Assembly (NCBI RefSeq): GCF_900116665.1
Contig: NZ_FPBK01000003.1
Location: 151,306-215,305, forward strand
Origin: Pustulibacterium marinum
GTDB lineage: Bacteria; Bacteroidota; Bacteroidia; Flavobacteriales; Flavobacteriaceae
Reading direction: 5' to 3'
DNA length: 64,000 nt
The notes under the pieces were generated by a model. The model did not search any database. It saw only the letters and a list, made by a program, of their open reading frames with translations, and had not been told where the DNA came from. Every line of letters begins with the position of its first letter. Position 1 is the first letter of the stretch. Below are positions 36,604 through 43,907 of this stretch, piece by piece. A program made the position numbers and the translations under genes.

Positions 36604-37275
36604 TTAACTTTCCTCGGTTATTAAAAGTGGTAAAAATTCGTTAAACCATTTAAAACGATTCACAATCATTATATGCGTTCCTCCTTTCACTGCTATGAAA
36701 TTCTGAATATTTATTACCGGAAAAACTTTATCCTTATCGCCTTGAATATGAATCAATTCAAGATTGGATTGAGTTTGCTTCCAATTAATTATTTGGTGTA
36801 TTGCCCAACTTAGATATCTGGGATCTCTTACCGATAGGTACTTTTGATAAAGATCCATTCGGTTTACAACAGTTTCTCCGATCGCAAATTTGGCAAGCAG
36901 TTCTATATTTTTAACCAATTTGGTCGGAATCAATTTATAAACCCTTGTTACCCTTGCAAATTTGATTCTTCGAGGAAGTTCAGATTCGTGTTTTACACTT
37001 GAGATAATAATAAGCTTTCTAAGTTTGATAAACTTAGCCATTTCCTGCACAACAATCCCTCCAAAAGAAACACCTATCAAAACAGGATTTTCATGACGAA
37101 TGTTTTCAGTTAATCGTTCTGCATAATGTTCCAAGCTTTCTTTAAACTCTGGTATCAACCATTCTAAAAAATAAACTTCAAAAGTATCTTCGGGTAATTT
37201 TATTCCGTCAAAAATTAAATGATTGGCTGCCATTCCCGGCATGAAATACACCGGAATTTTTGATTTTTTTGACAT
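36604..37275 (-). CDS. Alpha/beta hydrolase
   Basis: This is a 223-residue alpha/beta-hydrolase with no signal peptide. The nucleophile elbow is GVSFGGIVVQEMA (Ser at about residue 70), the oxyanion region is YFMPGMAANHLIF near the N-terminus, and a late His lies in VKGGTHIMIVNRF. It is likely a cytoplasmic esterase or thioesterase. Substrate is unknown. It is transcribed in the same direction as the transglycosylase but 38 bases upstream of it, so co-transcription is possible. Confidence 0.82.
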   Translation of the reverse strand: MSKKSKIPVYFMPGMAANHLIFDGIKLPEDTFEVYFLEWLIPEFKESLEHYAERLTENIRHENPVLIGVSFGGIVVQEMAKFIKLRKLIIISSVKHESELPRRIKFARVTRVYKLIPTKLVKNIELLAKFAIGETVVNRMDLYQKYLSVRDPRYLSWAIHQIINWKQTQSNLELIHIQGDKDKVFPVINIQNFIAVKGGTHIMIVNRFKWFNEFLPLLITEES

Positions 37276-37312
37276 AATTCTGCTCTTAACTTACTAATTA
37301 TAAGATTTTTTG

Positions 37313-37320
37313 TAAATTTG
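37313..37320 (+). promoter_or_regulatory. -7 element (TAAATTTG) far upstream of GNAT gene
   Basis: This exact TAnnTTTG lies 240 bases before the ATG at 37561. If used, it would start a leader of about 230 bases, or a separate small RNA. The stretch between has one imperfect hairpin (37387-37408) and no open reading frame. No -33 TTG was found. Confidence 0.45.
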
Positions 37321-37560
37321 CACTGTAAATGTAACACACTCCCGGAAATTAATTAAGTCATTTTTAATAAAACAAACACAGATTCTCAGAAAGCTAAAAA
37401 GCATTCTGAAATTTGTTGATTTTGAGTTTGTTATAAATCCCTAATTAAAACGCTTCGAGAACAAAACATTTACTTACTGAATTTCAAGTAGTTATATTCA
37501 TTATGATATAATTACACCAAAGTTCTTTTATTGATTGATCTTTTTTAAAAACACCATAAT

Positions 37561-37854
37561 ATGAGTTTAGAAATTAATGATAATGATTTTTTACGTCAGT
37601 TTGAAGTAAAAATAGATGGTAAGTTGGCTAAAATTGAATACGCACTTCAAGAGCGTAAAATTTTCTTAACCAAGCTTGTGATTCCAGAAAGTGTTTCAGA
37701 TGATTCCTTTACAGATGAATTCATCCGTGGCGTACTTTCAAAAATCGGAGAAACGAACCGAAGAGTTGTTCCTACAAGTCCACAAATCGCTAAGTTTCTT
37801 AGAAAGCACAAAATGATTTACAAAGATCTTTTACCAGTAGGTATAAGAATCTGA
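37561..37854 (+). CDS. Small GNAT-like N-acetyltransferase (YjdJ type)
   Basis: This is a 97-residue protein resembling the minimal GCN5-related acetyltransferases of the YjdJ/Acetyltransf_CG group, seen in the strands FEVKIDGKLAKIEYALQERKIFLTKLVIP and the helix FTDEFIRGVLSKIG, followed by RRVVPTSPQIAKFLRKH, which matches the CoA-loop/His region of this group. It likely transfers an acetyl group in the cytoplasm; substrate unknown. It is preceded by a 285-base gap with little recognisable content apart from a distant -7 element, and followed by a strong bidirectional terminator. Confidence 0.75.
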   Translation: MSLEINDNDFLRQFEVKIDGKLAKIEYALQERKIFLTKLVIPESVSDDSFTDEFIRGVLSKIGETNRRVVPTSPQIAKFLRKHKMIYKDLLPVGIRI

Positions 37855-37860
37855 TGACCA

Positions 37861-37897
37861 AAAAAAAGAGGTTCCAATTTTGGAACCTCTTTTTTTA
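37861..37897. terminator. Bidirectional terminator
   Basis: A perfect 16-bp stem (37861-37876 with 37881-37896) closes on an ATTT loop with A and T runs outside. It separates the GNAT gene from ndk. Confidence 0.92.
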
Positions 37898-37917
37898 TAT
37901 CCCATACAAAAATCTAT

Positions 37918-38340
37918 TTAAGCATAAATTTCTCTTCCAGAAAAATGGAAATTGCTTTCTATAGCAGCATTTTCATCACTATCGGAACCGTGAACTGCAT
38001 TTTCACTTAAAGAAGTAGCAAATAATTTTCTAATGGTACCTTCTGCCGCTTCTTCAGGATTTGTAGCTCCAATTAAAGTTCTAAAGTCTTCTACAGCATT
38101 ATCTTTTTCAAGAACAGCAGCAACAATTGGTCCGCGAGACATAAATGCTACCAACTCTCCATAAAATGGACGTTCTTTATGAACTTCGTAAAAAGCTTTT
38201 GCATCTGCTTCACTCAATTGTGTATATTTCATAGCCACAATTTTGAAACCAGCCGTTTGAATTTTTTCTATTATTGCGCCAATGTGTCCGTTTTCAACAG
38301 CATCAGGCTTAATCATTGTAAATGTTCTATTCGTTGCCAT
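37918..38340 (-). CDS. ndk: Nucleoside diphosphate kinase
   Basis: This is a 140-residue NDK that balances nucleoside triphosphate pools. The active-site block [20 protein letters not shown] carries the phosphorylated His, and the N-terminus [18 protein letters not shown] is a textbook NDK start with MIKPDAV. Length is standard. The promoter upstream is a perfect -33/-7 pair on the minus strand. Confidence 0.97.
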   Translation of the reverse strand: MATNRTFTMIKPDAVENGHIGAIIEKIQTAGFKIVAMKYTQLSEADAKAFYEVHKERPFYGELVAFMSRGPIVAAVLEKDNAVEDFRTLIGATNPEEAAEGTIRKLFATSLSENAVHGSDSDENAAIESNFHFSGREIYA

Positions 38341-38356
38341 ATGGTCATTTTTTTAA

Positions 38357-38386
38357 CAAAAGTAGTCTTTTTAACATGAAATACAA
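38357..38386 (-). promoter_or_regulatory. ndk promoter
   Basis: On the minus strand TTG (38386-38384), a 19-base spacer and TACTTTTG (38364-38357) match the consensus. The leader would be short. Confidence 0.8.
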
Positions 38387-38441
38387 GGTTGTTACAATTG
38401 TTTAATCTTTACCACAGAAAATCTGTATATTCGCATCGCTT

Positions 38442-39467
38442 ATGAATACAATTGACACAAAAAAAGTTGAAGAACTTTTATCAACTCCACAAAAAATAGC
38501 AATCATACCTCATAAAAATCCCGATGGCGATGCTATTGGTTCCACTTTGGGGTTATACCACTATTTGAAATTAAAAGGACATGAACCTATTGTAGTTAGT
38601 CCCAACGACTTTCCTCATTTTCTGAAATGGCTTCCAGAAGAAGATACCATTATTAAATACGATACAAATCCAAAGGAAGGAATAAAAGTAATAGAAGAAG
38701 CTTCGCTCATTTTTACATTAGACTTTAATGACTTTTCCAGAGTGGATGTATTAAAACCATTTTTAGAGAAAGCCACCGCAGATTTCATAATGATAGATCA
38801 CCACCAATCTCCAAGTGATTTTGCTGTGGTTACCTATTCCGATACTTCCATGAGTTCTACTTGTGAAATGGTTTATCATTTTATAGATGCTTTAGGTGAT
38901 ATTGAACTTGTAAATAGTGCAATTGCCAATTGTTTGTATACAGGAATTATGACAGACACTGGATCTTTTCGTTTCCCATCTACAACCAATATTACGCACA
39001 GAGTAGTAGCAGATCTTATAGAAAAAGGTGCAGATAACGCTAAAATTCATACAGCAGTTTATGACACAAATTCCCTGAGTAGATTACATCTTTTAGGCTG
39101 TGCTTTGAAGAATTTGACTGTTTTGGAAGACCTCAACACCGTTTATATTACTTTAAGTAAAAAAGAACTGAATGAGTTTAACTTTCAAAAAGGTGATACA
39201 GAAGGTTTTGTAAATTATGGCCTTTCCTTAAACGGAATAAAATTTGCAGTTATCTTTATAGAAAATACGAATTCTGATGAAGACTTCGTTAAAATATCAT
39301 TACGCTCCAAAGGGGATTTTGATGTAAATTTATTTGCTAGAGCCCATTTCAATGGTGGAGGACATAAAAATGCAGCTGGCGGAAGAAGCGATCTTACTTT
39401 AGAGGAAACCGTTTCTTATTTTGAAAAAACTGTGGCAACACATAAATCTCAATTATCACATACATGA
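38442..39467 (+). CDS. nrnA: DHH/DHHA1 phosphoesterase (NrnA-like)
   Basis: This is a 341-residue DHH-family phosphoesterase. The N-terminal DHH domain has PHKNPDGDAIGSTLGLYHYL and IDHHQSPSDFA; the C-terminal DHHA1 domain has GGGHKNAAGGRSDLT. NrnA-type enzymes degrade short oligoribonucleotides or dephosphorylate pAp. The gene starts the operon that continues, by a 4-base overlap, with gldI and then a PPIase. A near-match -7 (TATATTCG, 38426-38433) lies just upstream. Confidence 0.88.
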   Translation: MNTIDTKKVEELLSTPQKIAIIPHKNPDGDAIGSTLGLYHYLKLKGHEPIVVSPNDFPHFLKWLPEEDTIIKYDTNPKEGIKVIEEASLIFTLDFNDFSRVDVLKPFLEKATADFIMIDHHQSPSDFAVVTYSDTSMSSTCEMVYHFIDALGDIELVNSAIANCLYTGIMTDTGSFRFPSTTNITHRVVADLIEKGADNAKIHTAVYDTNSLSRLHLLGCALKNLTVLEDLNTVYITLSKKELNEFNFQKGDTEGFVNYGLSLNGIKFAVIFIENTNSDEDFVKISLRSKGDFDVNLFARAHFNGGGHKNAAGGRSDLTLEETVSYFEKTVATHKSQLSHT

Positions 39468-40024
39468 AAAAACTAATTTTCATCATTTGTATAACATTTT
39501 GCTTTGGTTCATGCTCTACCCCTGAACCAAGAAAACCTGTAACAAGTAGTTCTGGATCGTTTTACAGAGAATCTGCTGAACGTGCTAAAAAAATGTTAGC
39601 CAAGGAAGAAGCTATGTTTCAACAATTGATTGAAAATGATAGTGTCAATTCTTTTCAAGCTTCCAAAGATGGTTTTTGGTTTTCCTACATCAAACAGGAT
39701 TCTACTGAAATTTACCTACCTAAAGAAGACGATATAGTTACATTAATGTACAATGTACAAGATGTAAACGGAAACATCATTTATTCAAAAGAAAGTATTG
39801 ACACTATAAACTATTTGGTAGACAAACAAGAAAATATTTTCTTAGGAATGCGTAGAGCCGTAAAATTACTAGGAGAAAACGAAGAAGCTATTATCTATTT
39901 TCCATCTTCTCTAGCATATGGTTATGTTGGCGATAGAAAAAGAATAGGTAGAAATATGCCTTTAAAAGTACAATTAGAAATCATAGATATTCAACAACAA
40001 ACACAAGATTCAATACCCAATTAA
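39464..40024 (+). CDS. gldI: Gliding motility-associated peptidyl-prolyl isomerase lipoprotein
   Basis: This is a 186-residue lipoprotein (lipobox Cys17, FGSC) with an FKBP-type domain (about 70-175; [51 protein letters not shown]). Position, length and sequence fit GldI, a periplasmic prolyl isomerase required for gliding in Flavobacterium. It is fused by overlap to the DHH gene and is 2 bases from the next PPIase gene. Confidence 0.9.
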   Translation: MKKLIFIICITFCFGSCSTPEPRKPVTSSSGSFYRESAERAKKMLAKEEAMFQQLIENDSVNSFQASKDGFWFSYIKQDSTEIYLPKEDDIVTLMYNVQDVNGNIIYSKESIDTINYLVDKQENIFLGMRRAVKLLGENEEAIIYFPSSLAYGYVGDRKRIGRNMPLKVQLEIIDIQQQTQDSIPN

Positions 40025-40026
40025 TT

Positions 40027-41190
40027 ATGAGAAAACTCTCAATGATGTCAGCATTTTTGCTGATGATGATCTCTATAGCAAGTTGTCAAAAGAGAAATTA
40101 TAAAGACTTAGGAGACGGTTTATTTGCAGACATTCAAACCAACAAAGGTGATATGATCGTAAAATTATATTTTGATCAAACACCAGTAACTGTAGCAAAC
40201 TTTGTTGCGCTTGCAGAAGGAACCCATGAAAGTGTTACCGATAGTTTAAAAGGTAAACCCTATTATGACGGAATTACTTTCCACAGAGTTATCGAAGATT
40301 TTATGATTCAAGGTGGTGATCCGCTAGGAACCGGTGCTGGTGATCCTGGTTATAAATTCAATGATGAATTTGTTGATAGTTTAAAACTAGACCGAAAAGG
40401 AATTTTAGCTATGGCAAACTCGGGTCCAAATACTAATGGTTCTCAATTTTTCATTACACAAAAAGAAACTCCATGGTTAACCGGTAAGCACACTGTTTTT
40501 GGAGAAGTTGTAAAAGGTTTGGAGGTGATTGACACTATTGCAAAAGTGAAAGTAAATCCAAGAAAAAAACCGATAGACCCTGTTATTATTAACCATGTAG
40601 AAATCATCAAAAACGGAAAAGAAGCTCGTAAATTTAAAGCTGAAAAAGTTTTTGCTGATTATGTTGCTGACAAGGAAAAAAGAGAAAAAGAAGCTGCTGA
40701 AAAACTTGCAAAAGCAAAAGCAAAAGTTTTGGACGCTGCTACAACTCAGAAAGAACAAGCAGTTACTACAGATTCTGGTTTACAAATTTACACTATTGAA
40801 GAAGGTACCGGAGAAATTCCTACTCAAGGGGATAAAGTATTGGTAAACTATGCTGGTTACTTAGCTGCAGACGGATCTTTGTTTGATTCTAACATTAAAG
40901 AAGTGGCAGAAGACTTTGGAAAATATGACCATAGAAGAGAACAAATGAAAGGATACGAACCAATTCCTATGGACTACAGCAACAACGCTAGTTTAATTCC
41001 AGGATTTAAAGAAGCTTTGTTAAGCATGAAAGTGGGTGACAAAGTACGTGTGTTCATCCCTTCTTTCTTAGGATATGGTGAGCGTGGTGCTGGTAGAGGT
41101 GTGATTCCACCAAATGCAGATCTTATTTTTGATTTAGAAATTGAAGGTATTTATACTCCAGAAGCTGCTCCAACCGCTCCTCAGAAATAA
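40027..41190 (+). CDS. Lipoprotein with fused cyclophilin and FKBP domains
   Basis: This is a 387-residue lipoprotein (lipobox Cys20, IASC). Residues about 35-195 are a cyclophilin ([46 protein letters not shown]), a charged helical linker follows (about 200-240), and about 245-380 form an FKBP domain ([70 protein letters not shown]). It would assist folding of exported proteins together with GldI. A terminator follows. Confidence 0.94.
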   Translation: MRKLSMMSAFLLMMISIASCQKRNYKDLGDGLFADIQTNKGDMIVKLYFDQTPVTVANFVALAEGTHESVTDSLKGKPYYDGITFHRVIEDFMIQGGDPLGTGAGDPGYKFNDEFVDSLKLDRKGILAMANSGPNTNGSQFFITQKETPWLTGKHTVFGEVVKGLEVIDTIAKVKVNPRKKPIDPVIINHVEIIKNGKEARKFKAEKVFADYVADKEKREKEAAEKLAKAKAKVLDAATTQKEQAVTTDSGLQIYTIEEGTGEIPTQGDKVLVNYAGYLAADGSLFDSNIKEVAEDFGKYDHRREQMKGYEPIPMDYSNNASLIPGFKEALLSMKVGDKVRVFIPSFLGYGERGAGRGVIPPNADLIFDLEIEGIYTPEAAPTAPQK

Positions 41191-41212
41191 AAAAATAATA
41201 TAGAATTTCATA

Positions 41213-41240
41213 AAAAAAGCTGCCAGTTGGCAGCTTTTTT
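41213..41240. terminator. Bidirectional terminator
   Basis: A 12-bp stem (41213-41224 with 41229-41240) with A and T runs outside separates the PPIase operon from pepD. Confidence 0.88.
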
Positions 41241-41264
41241 ACTTTTCACTTTCAACAGAAAGTT

Positions 41265-42725
41265 TTATTTCTTTGGAATGTTCTTTAGTATCTCTAACAC
41301 AAACTTCCAATATTTTTGAGCTGAAGAAATAGAAGCTCTTTCATCTGGTGAATGCGCTCCTTTAATGGTTGGACCAAAACTGATCATATCCATATCTGGA
41401 TAATTCTGACCTAAAATACCACATTCCAATCCAGCGTGGCAAGCCACAACTCCTGGTTTTTCATCAAATAATTCTTCGTACTTTGTCTCCAATACTTTTA
41501 AGATTGGAGAATTTACATTCGGTGTCCATCCTGGGTAACTTCCTGAAAATTCAACTTCGCAACCCGCCAATTCAAAGCTAGCACGCAATGCATTTGCTAA
41601 GTCTAATTTAGAAGACTCCACAGAAGAACGTGTCAAACAACTAATTTTCACCTTTCCATCTTTCACCACTACTCTGGCAATGTTGTTACTGGTTTCAACC
41701 AAATCGTCCATAGAAGCACTCATTCGGTAAACGCCATTATGAGCCGCATACAACGCACGCGTAATTCCTTCCTGAACTCCTAGTTCCATGACCGCTTCCG
41801 GAGCTTCAACACTCTCGGCTGTAATTACTAAATTAGGTTCTTTTACTTTTAGTTCTTTTTTAATTTCGTGCGCCAATTGATTAAACTCCAACGCAAATGC
41901 ATCATGATGCACTTTATCTACCACAACGGTAGCAAAACTTTCACGCGGAATCGCATTACGCAATCCTCCTCCATTGATTTCTGAAATTCGTAACCCAAAA
42001 TTTTCAAAACCATCAAACAACAAACGGTTCATTATTTTGTTAGCGTTTCCAAAACCACAGTGAATTTCCATTCCGCTATGACCTCCTTGCAAGCCTTTCA
42101 CAGTAATCCTGTAGGCTACAGTTCCTTCCGGTACTTCTTCTTCTTCATACGTTCTGCGAGCCGTAACATCTACTCCACCAGCACATCCTATATCTATTTC
42201 ATCATCTTCTTCGGTATCTAAATTCAATAGAATTTCACCGTCTAACAAACCACCTTCAAGTCCAATAGCTCCAGTCATTCCGGTTTCTTCATCAATGGTG
42301 AATAAAGCCTCTAAAGCTGGGTGTGGAATATCGGTACTTTCTAAAACTGCCATAATCGTAGCTACTCCCAAACCATTGTCGGCACCAAGCGTAGTTCCGT
42401 TTCCTTTTACCCAGTCACCGTCAATAATCATATCAATTCCCTGAGTGTCAAAATCAAAATCGGTATCAGCGTTTTTCTGACACACCATATCTAAATGCGA
42501 TTGCATTACAATGGCTTTGCGATCTTCCATACCTGCCGTAGCCGGTTTTTTGATAATCACATTCCCAACTTTATCTTTCAGGGTTTCCAAGCCTAATTTT
42601 TCTCCAAACTCCATCATAAAAGCGATAACTTTCGCTTCTTTTTTAGATGGACGTGGAACTGAATTTAAATCTGCAAACTTGTTCCACAAAGGCTTCGGCT
42701 CCAGATTTCGTATTTCGGTACTCAT
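41265..42725 (-). CDS. pepD: Aminoacyl-histidine dipeptidase (PepD, M20 family)
   Basis: This is a 486-residue cytosolic dipeptidase of the PepD group of M20 metallopeptidases, cleaving Xaa-His and other dipeptides. Metal ligands and active-site residues are in MQSHLDMVCQK, LGADNGLGVA, TIDEETGMTGA, LNLDTEEDDEID and VACHAGLECGIL. The ATG at 42725 is chosen because the longer in-frame TTG (42749) lies within the -7 element at 42747-42754. Confidence 0.95.
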   Translation of the reverse strand: MSTEIRNLEPKPLWNKFADLNSVPRPSKKEAKVIAFMMEFGEKLGLETLKDKVGNVIIKKPATAGMEDRKAIVMQSHLDMVCQKNADTDFDFDTQGIDMIIDGDWVKGNGTTLGADNGLGVATIMAVLESTDIPHPALEALFTIDEETGMTGAIGLEGGLLDGEILLNLDTEEDDEIDIGCAGGVDVTARRTYEEEEVPEGTVAYRITVKGLQGGHSGMEIHCGFGNANKIMNRLLFDGFENFGLRISEINGGGLRNAIPRESFATVVVDKVHHDAFALEFNQLAHEIKKELKVKEPNLVITAESVEAPEAVMELGVQEGITRALYAAHNGVYRMSASMDDLVETSNNIARVVVKDGKVKISCLTRSSVESSKLDLANALRASFELAGCEVEFSGSYPGWTPNVNSPILKVLETKYEELFDEKPGVVACHAGLECGILGQNYPDMDMISFGPTIKGAHSPDERASISSAQKYWKFVLEILKNIPKK

Positions 42726-42746
42726 ATTTTTAATTTTAGGTTGGTA

Positions 42747-42754
42747 CAAAAATA
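42747..42754 (-). promoter_or_regulatory. -7 element (TATTTTTG) for pepD
   Basis: The plus strand reads CAAAAATA, an exact minus-strand TAnnTTTG 22 bases before the ATG at 42725. It fixes the start of pepD. Confidence 0.7.
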
Positions 42755-42786
42755 AGGATTCAAAAACACTGATACAGTATTTTAAT

Positions 42787-42794
42787 TATTTTTG
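42787..42794 (+). promoter_or_regulatory. -7 element (TATTTTTG) immediately before DUF3810 start
   Basis: An exact TAnnTTTG ends 5 bases before the ATG at 42799. With the usual 5-8 bases to the TSS, transcription would start at or just inside the ATG. No -33 was found. Confidence 0.5.
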
Positions 42795-42798
42795 AGGC

Positions 42799-43866
42799 AT
42801 GAGTAAGAAATTAAAGACTTTTTTAGCGCTTTCTATCTTTCCTCAAATTTTCATTGTAAAATGGCTAGGAAAATACCCGGAGTTCATAGAAACTTATTAC
42901 AGTAACGGCTTTTATCAATTCACTTCTAAAATTTTTCGTTACGTTTTTGGATGGCTCCCATTTTCTGTTGGAGATATTTTCTATACGCTTTTGGGTATCT
43001 TAATTTTAAGATTTCTAATTCTAAAAGGAAAACTATTCATACAATCTACTCGAGAATTTTTCAGAGAAATTTTTATGGTTCTTTCCATTGCATACGCTGT
43101 TTTTCATATTTCATGGGCATTGAACTATTACCGATTACCGCTTCATAAAAGTCTGCATTTAGAAAACGAATACACTACCGAAGAATTAGAAGATTTTACA
43201 GAACGATTGATTGAAAAATCAAATACAATTCATTTTGAAATAACGCAAAACGATTCGGTGAAAGTAGACATGCCGTATACCAAAAGTGAAATTTTCAAAA
43301 TGACTCAAAACGGATACGATCACCTGGCTGAAAAATACCCACAGTTTACCTATCATCCAAAAAGCATTAAAAAATCACTTTACAGTACCGGACTCACCTA
43401 CATGGGCTACAGCGGTTATTTGAATCCGTTTACAGGAGAAGCACAGGTAAACGGACTTATTTACAACTTTAAATTCCCGACTACTTCTTGTCACGAAATT
43501 GCGCATCAATTAGGCTATTCTGCAGAAAATGAAGCCAATTTCATAGGTTATTTAGCGGCTGTACATAACGATGATATTTATTTTAAATATTCAGCCTACA
43601 TATTTGTATTGCGCTATTGTTTAGGTGAAATGAAGCGTCGCTATCCTGAAAAATTTGAAGAATACAATATAAAAATCAACTACGGAATTTTATTGAATTA
43701 TATGGAAGTGGCAGAGTTCTGGGCACAATATCAAAACAAAGCTGAACCAGTTTTCAAAAGCTCTTACAACACCTTTTTAAAAGCAAACAAACAGAAAGAA
43801 GGTATAAAAAGCTACAACTATGTGGTTTCACTCTTAGTGAATTACTACAAAAACAGAGCCTTATAA
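42799..43866 (+). CDS. DUF3810 membrane protein with HExxH motif
   Basis: This is a 355-residue protein of the DUF3810 family, common in Bacteroidota. Two to three membrane segments lie in the first 110 residues, followed by a soluble domain containing TTSCHEIAHQLGYSAENEANFIGY, a zinc-metallopeptidase-like HExxH with a downstream Glu. No substrate is known. Transcription likely starts at the ATG. Confidence 0.88.
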   Translation: MSKKLKTFLALSIFPQIFIVKWLGKYPEFIETYYSNGFYQFTSKIFRYVFGWLPFSVGDIFYTLLGILILRFLILKGKLFIQSTREFFREIFMVLSIAYAVFHISWALNYYRLPLHKSLHLENEYTTEELEDFTERLIEKSNTIHFEITQNDSVKVDMPYTKSEIFKMTQNGYDHLAEKYPQFTYHPKSIKKSLYSTGLTYMGYSGYLNPFTGEAQVNGLIYNFKFPTTSCHEIAHQLGYSAENEANFIGYLAAVHNDDIYFKYSAYIFVLRYCLGEMKRRYPEKFEEYNIKINYGILLNYMEVAEFWAQYQNKAEPVFKSSYNTFLKANKQKEGIKSYNYVVSLLVNYYKNRAL

Positions 43867-43907
43867 TTTTTTAGTATCTTTAAACGTCTTACTAACCCAT
43901 TTTATCC

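Noticed and set aside
37440-37470. TTCGAGAAC resembling a tRNA T-loop
   Set aside because: No matching acceptor or anticodon stems were found around it.
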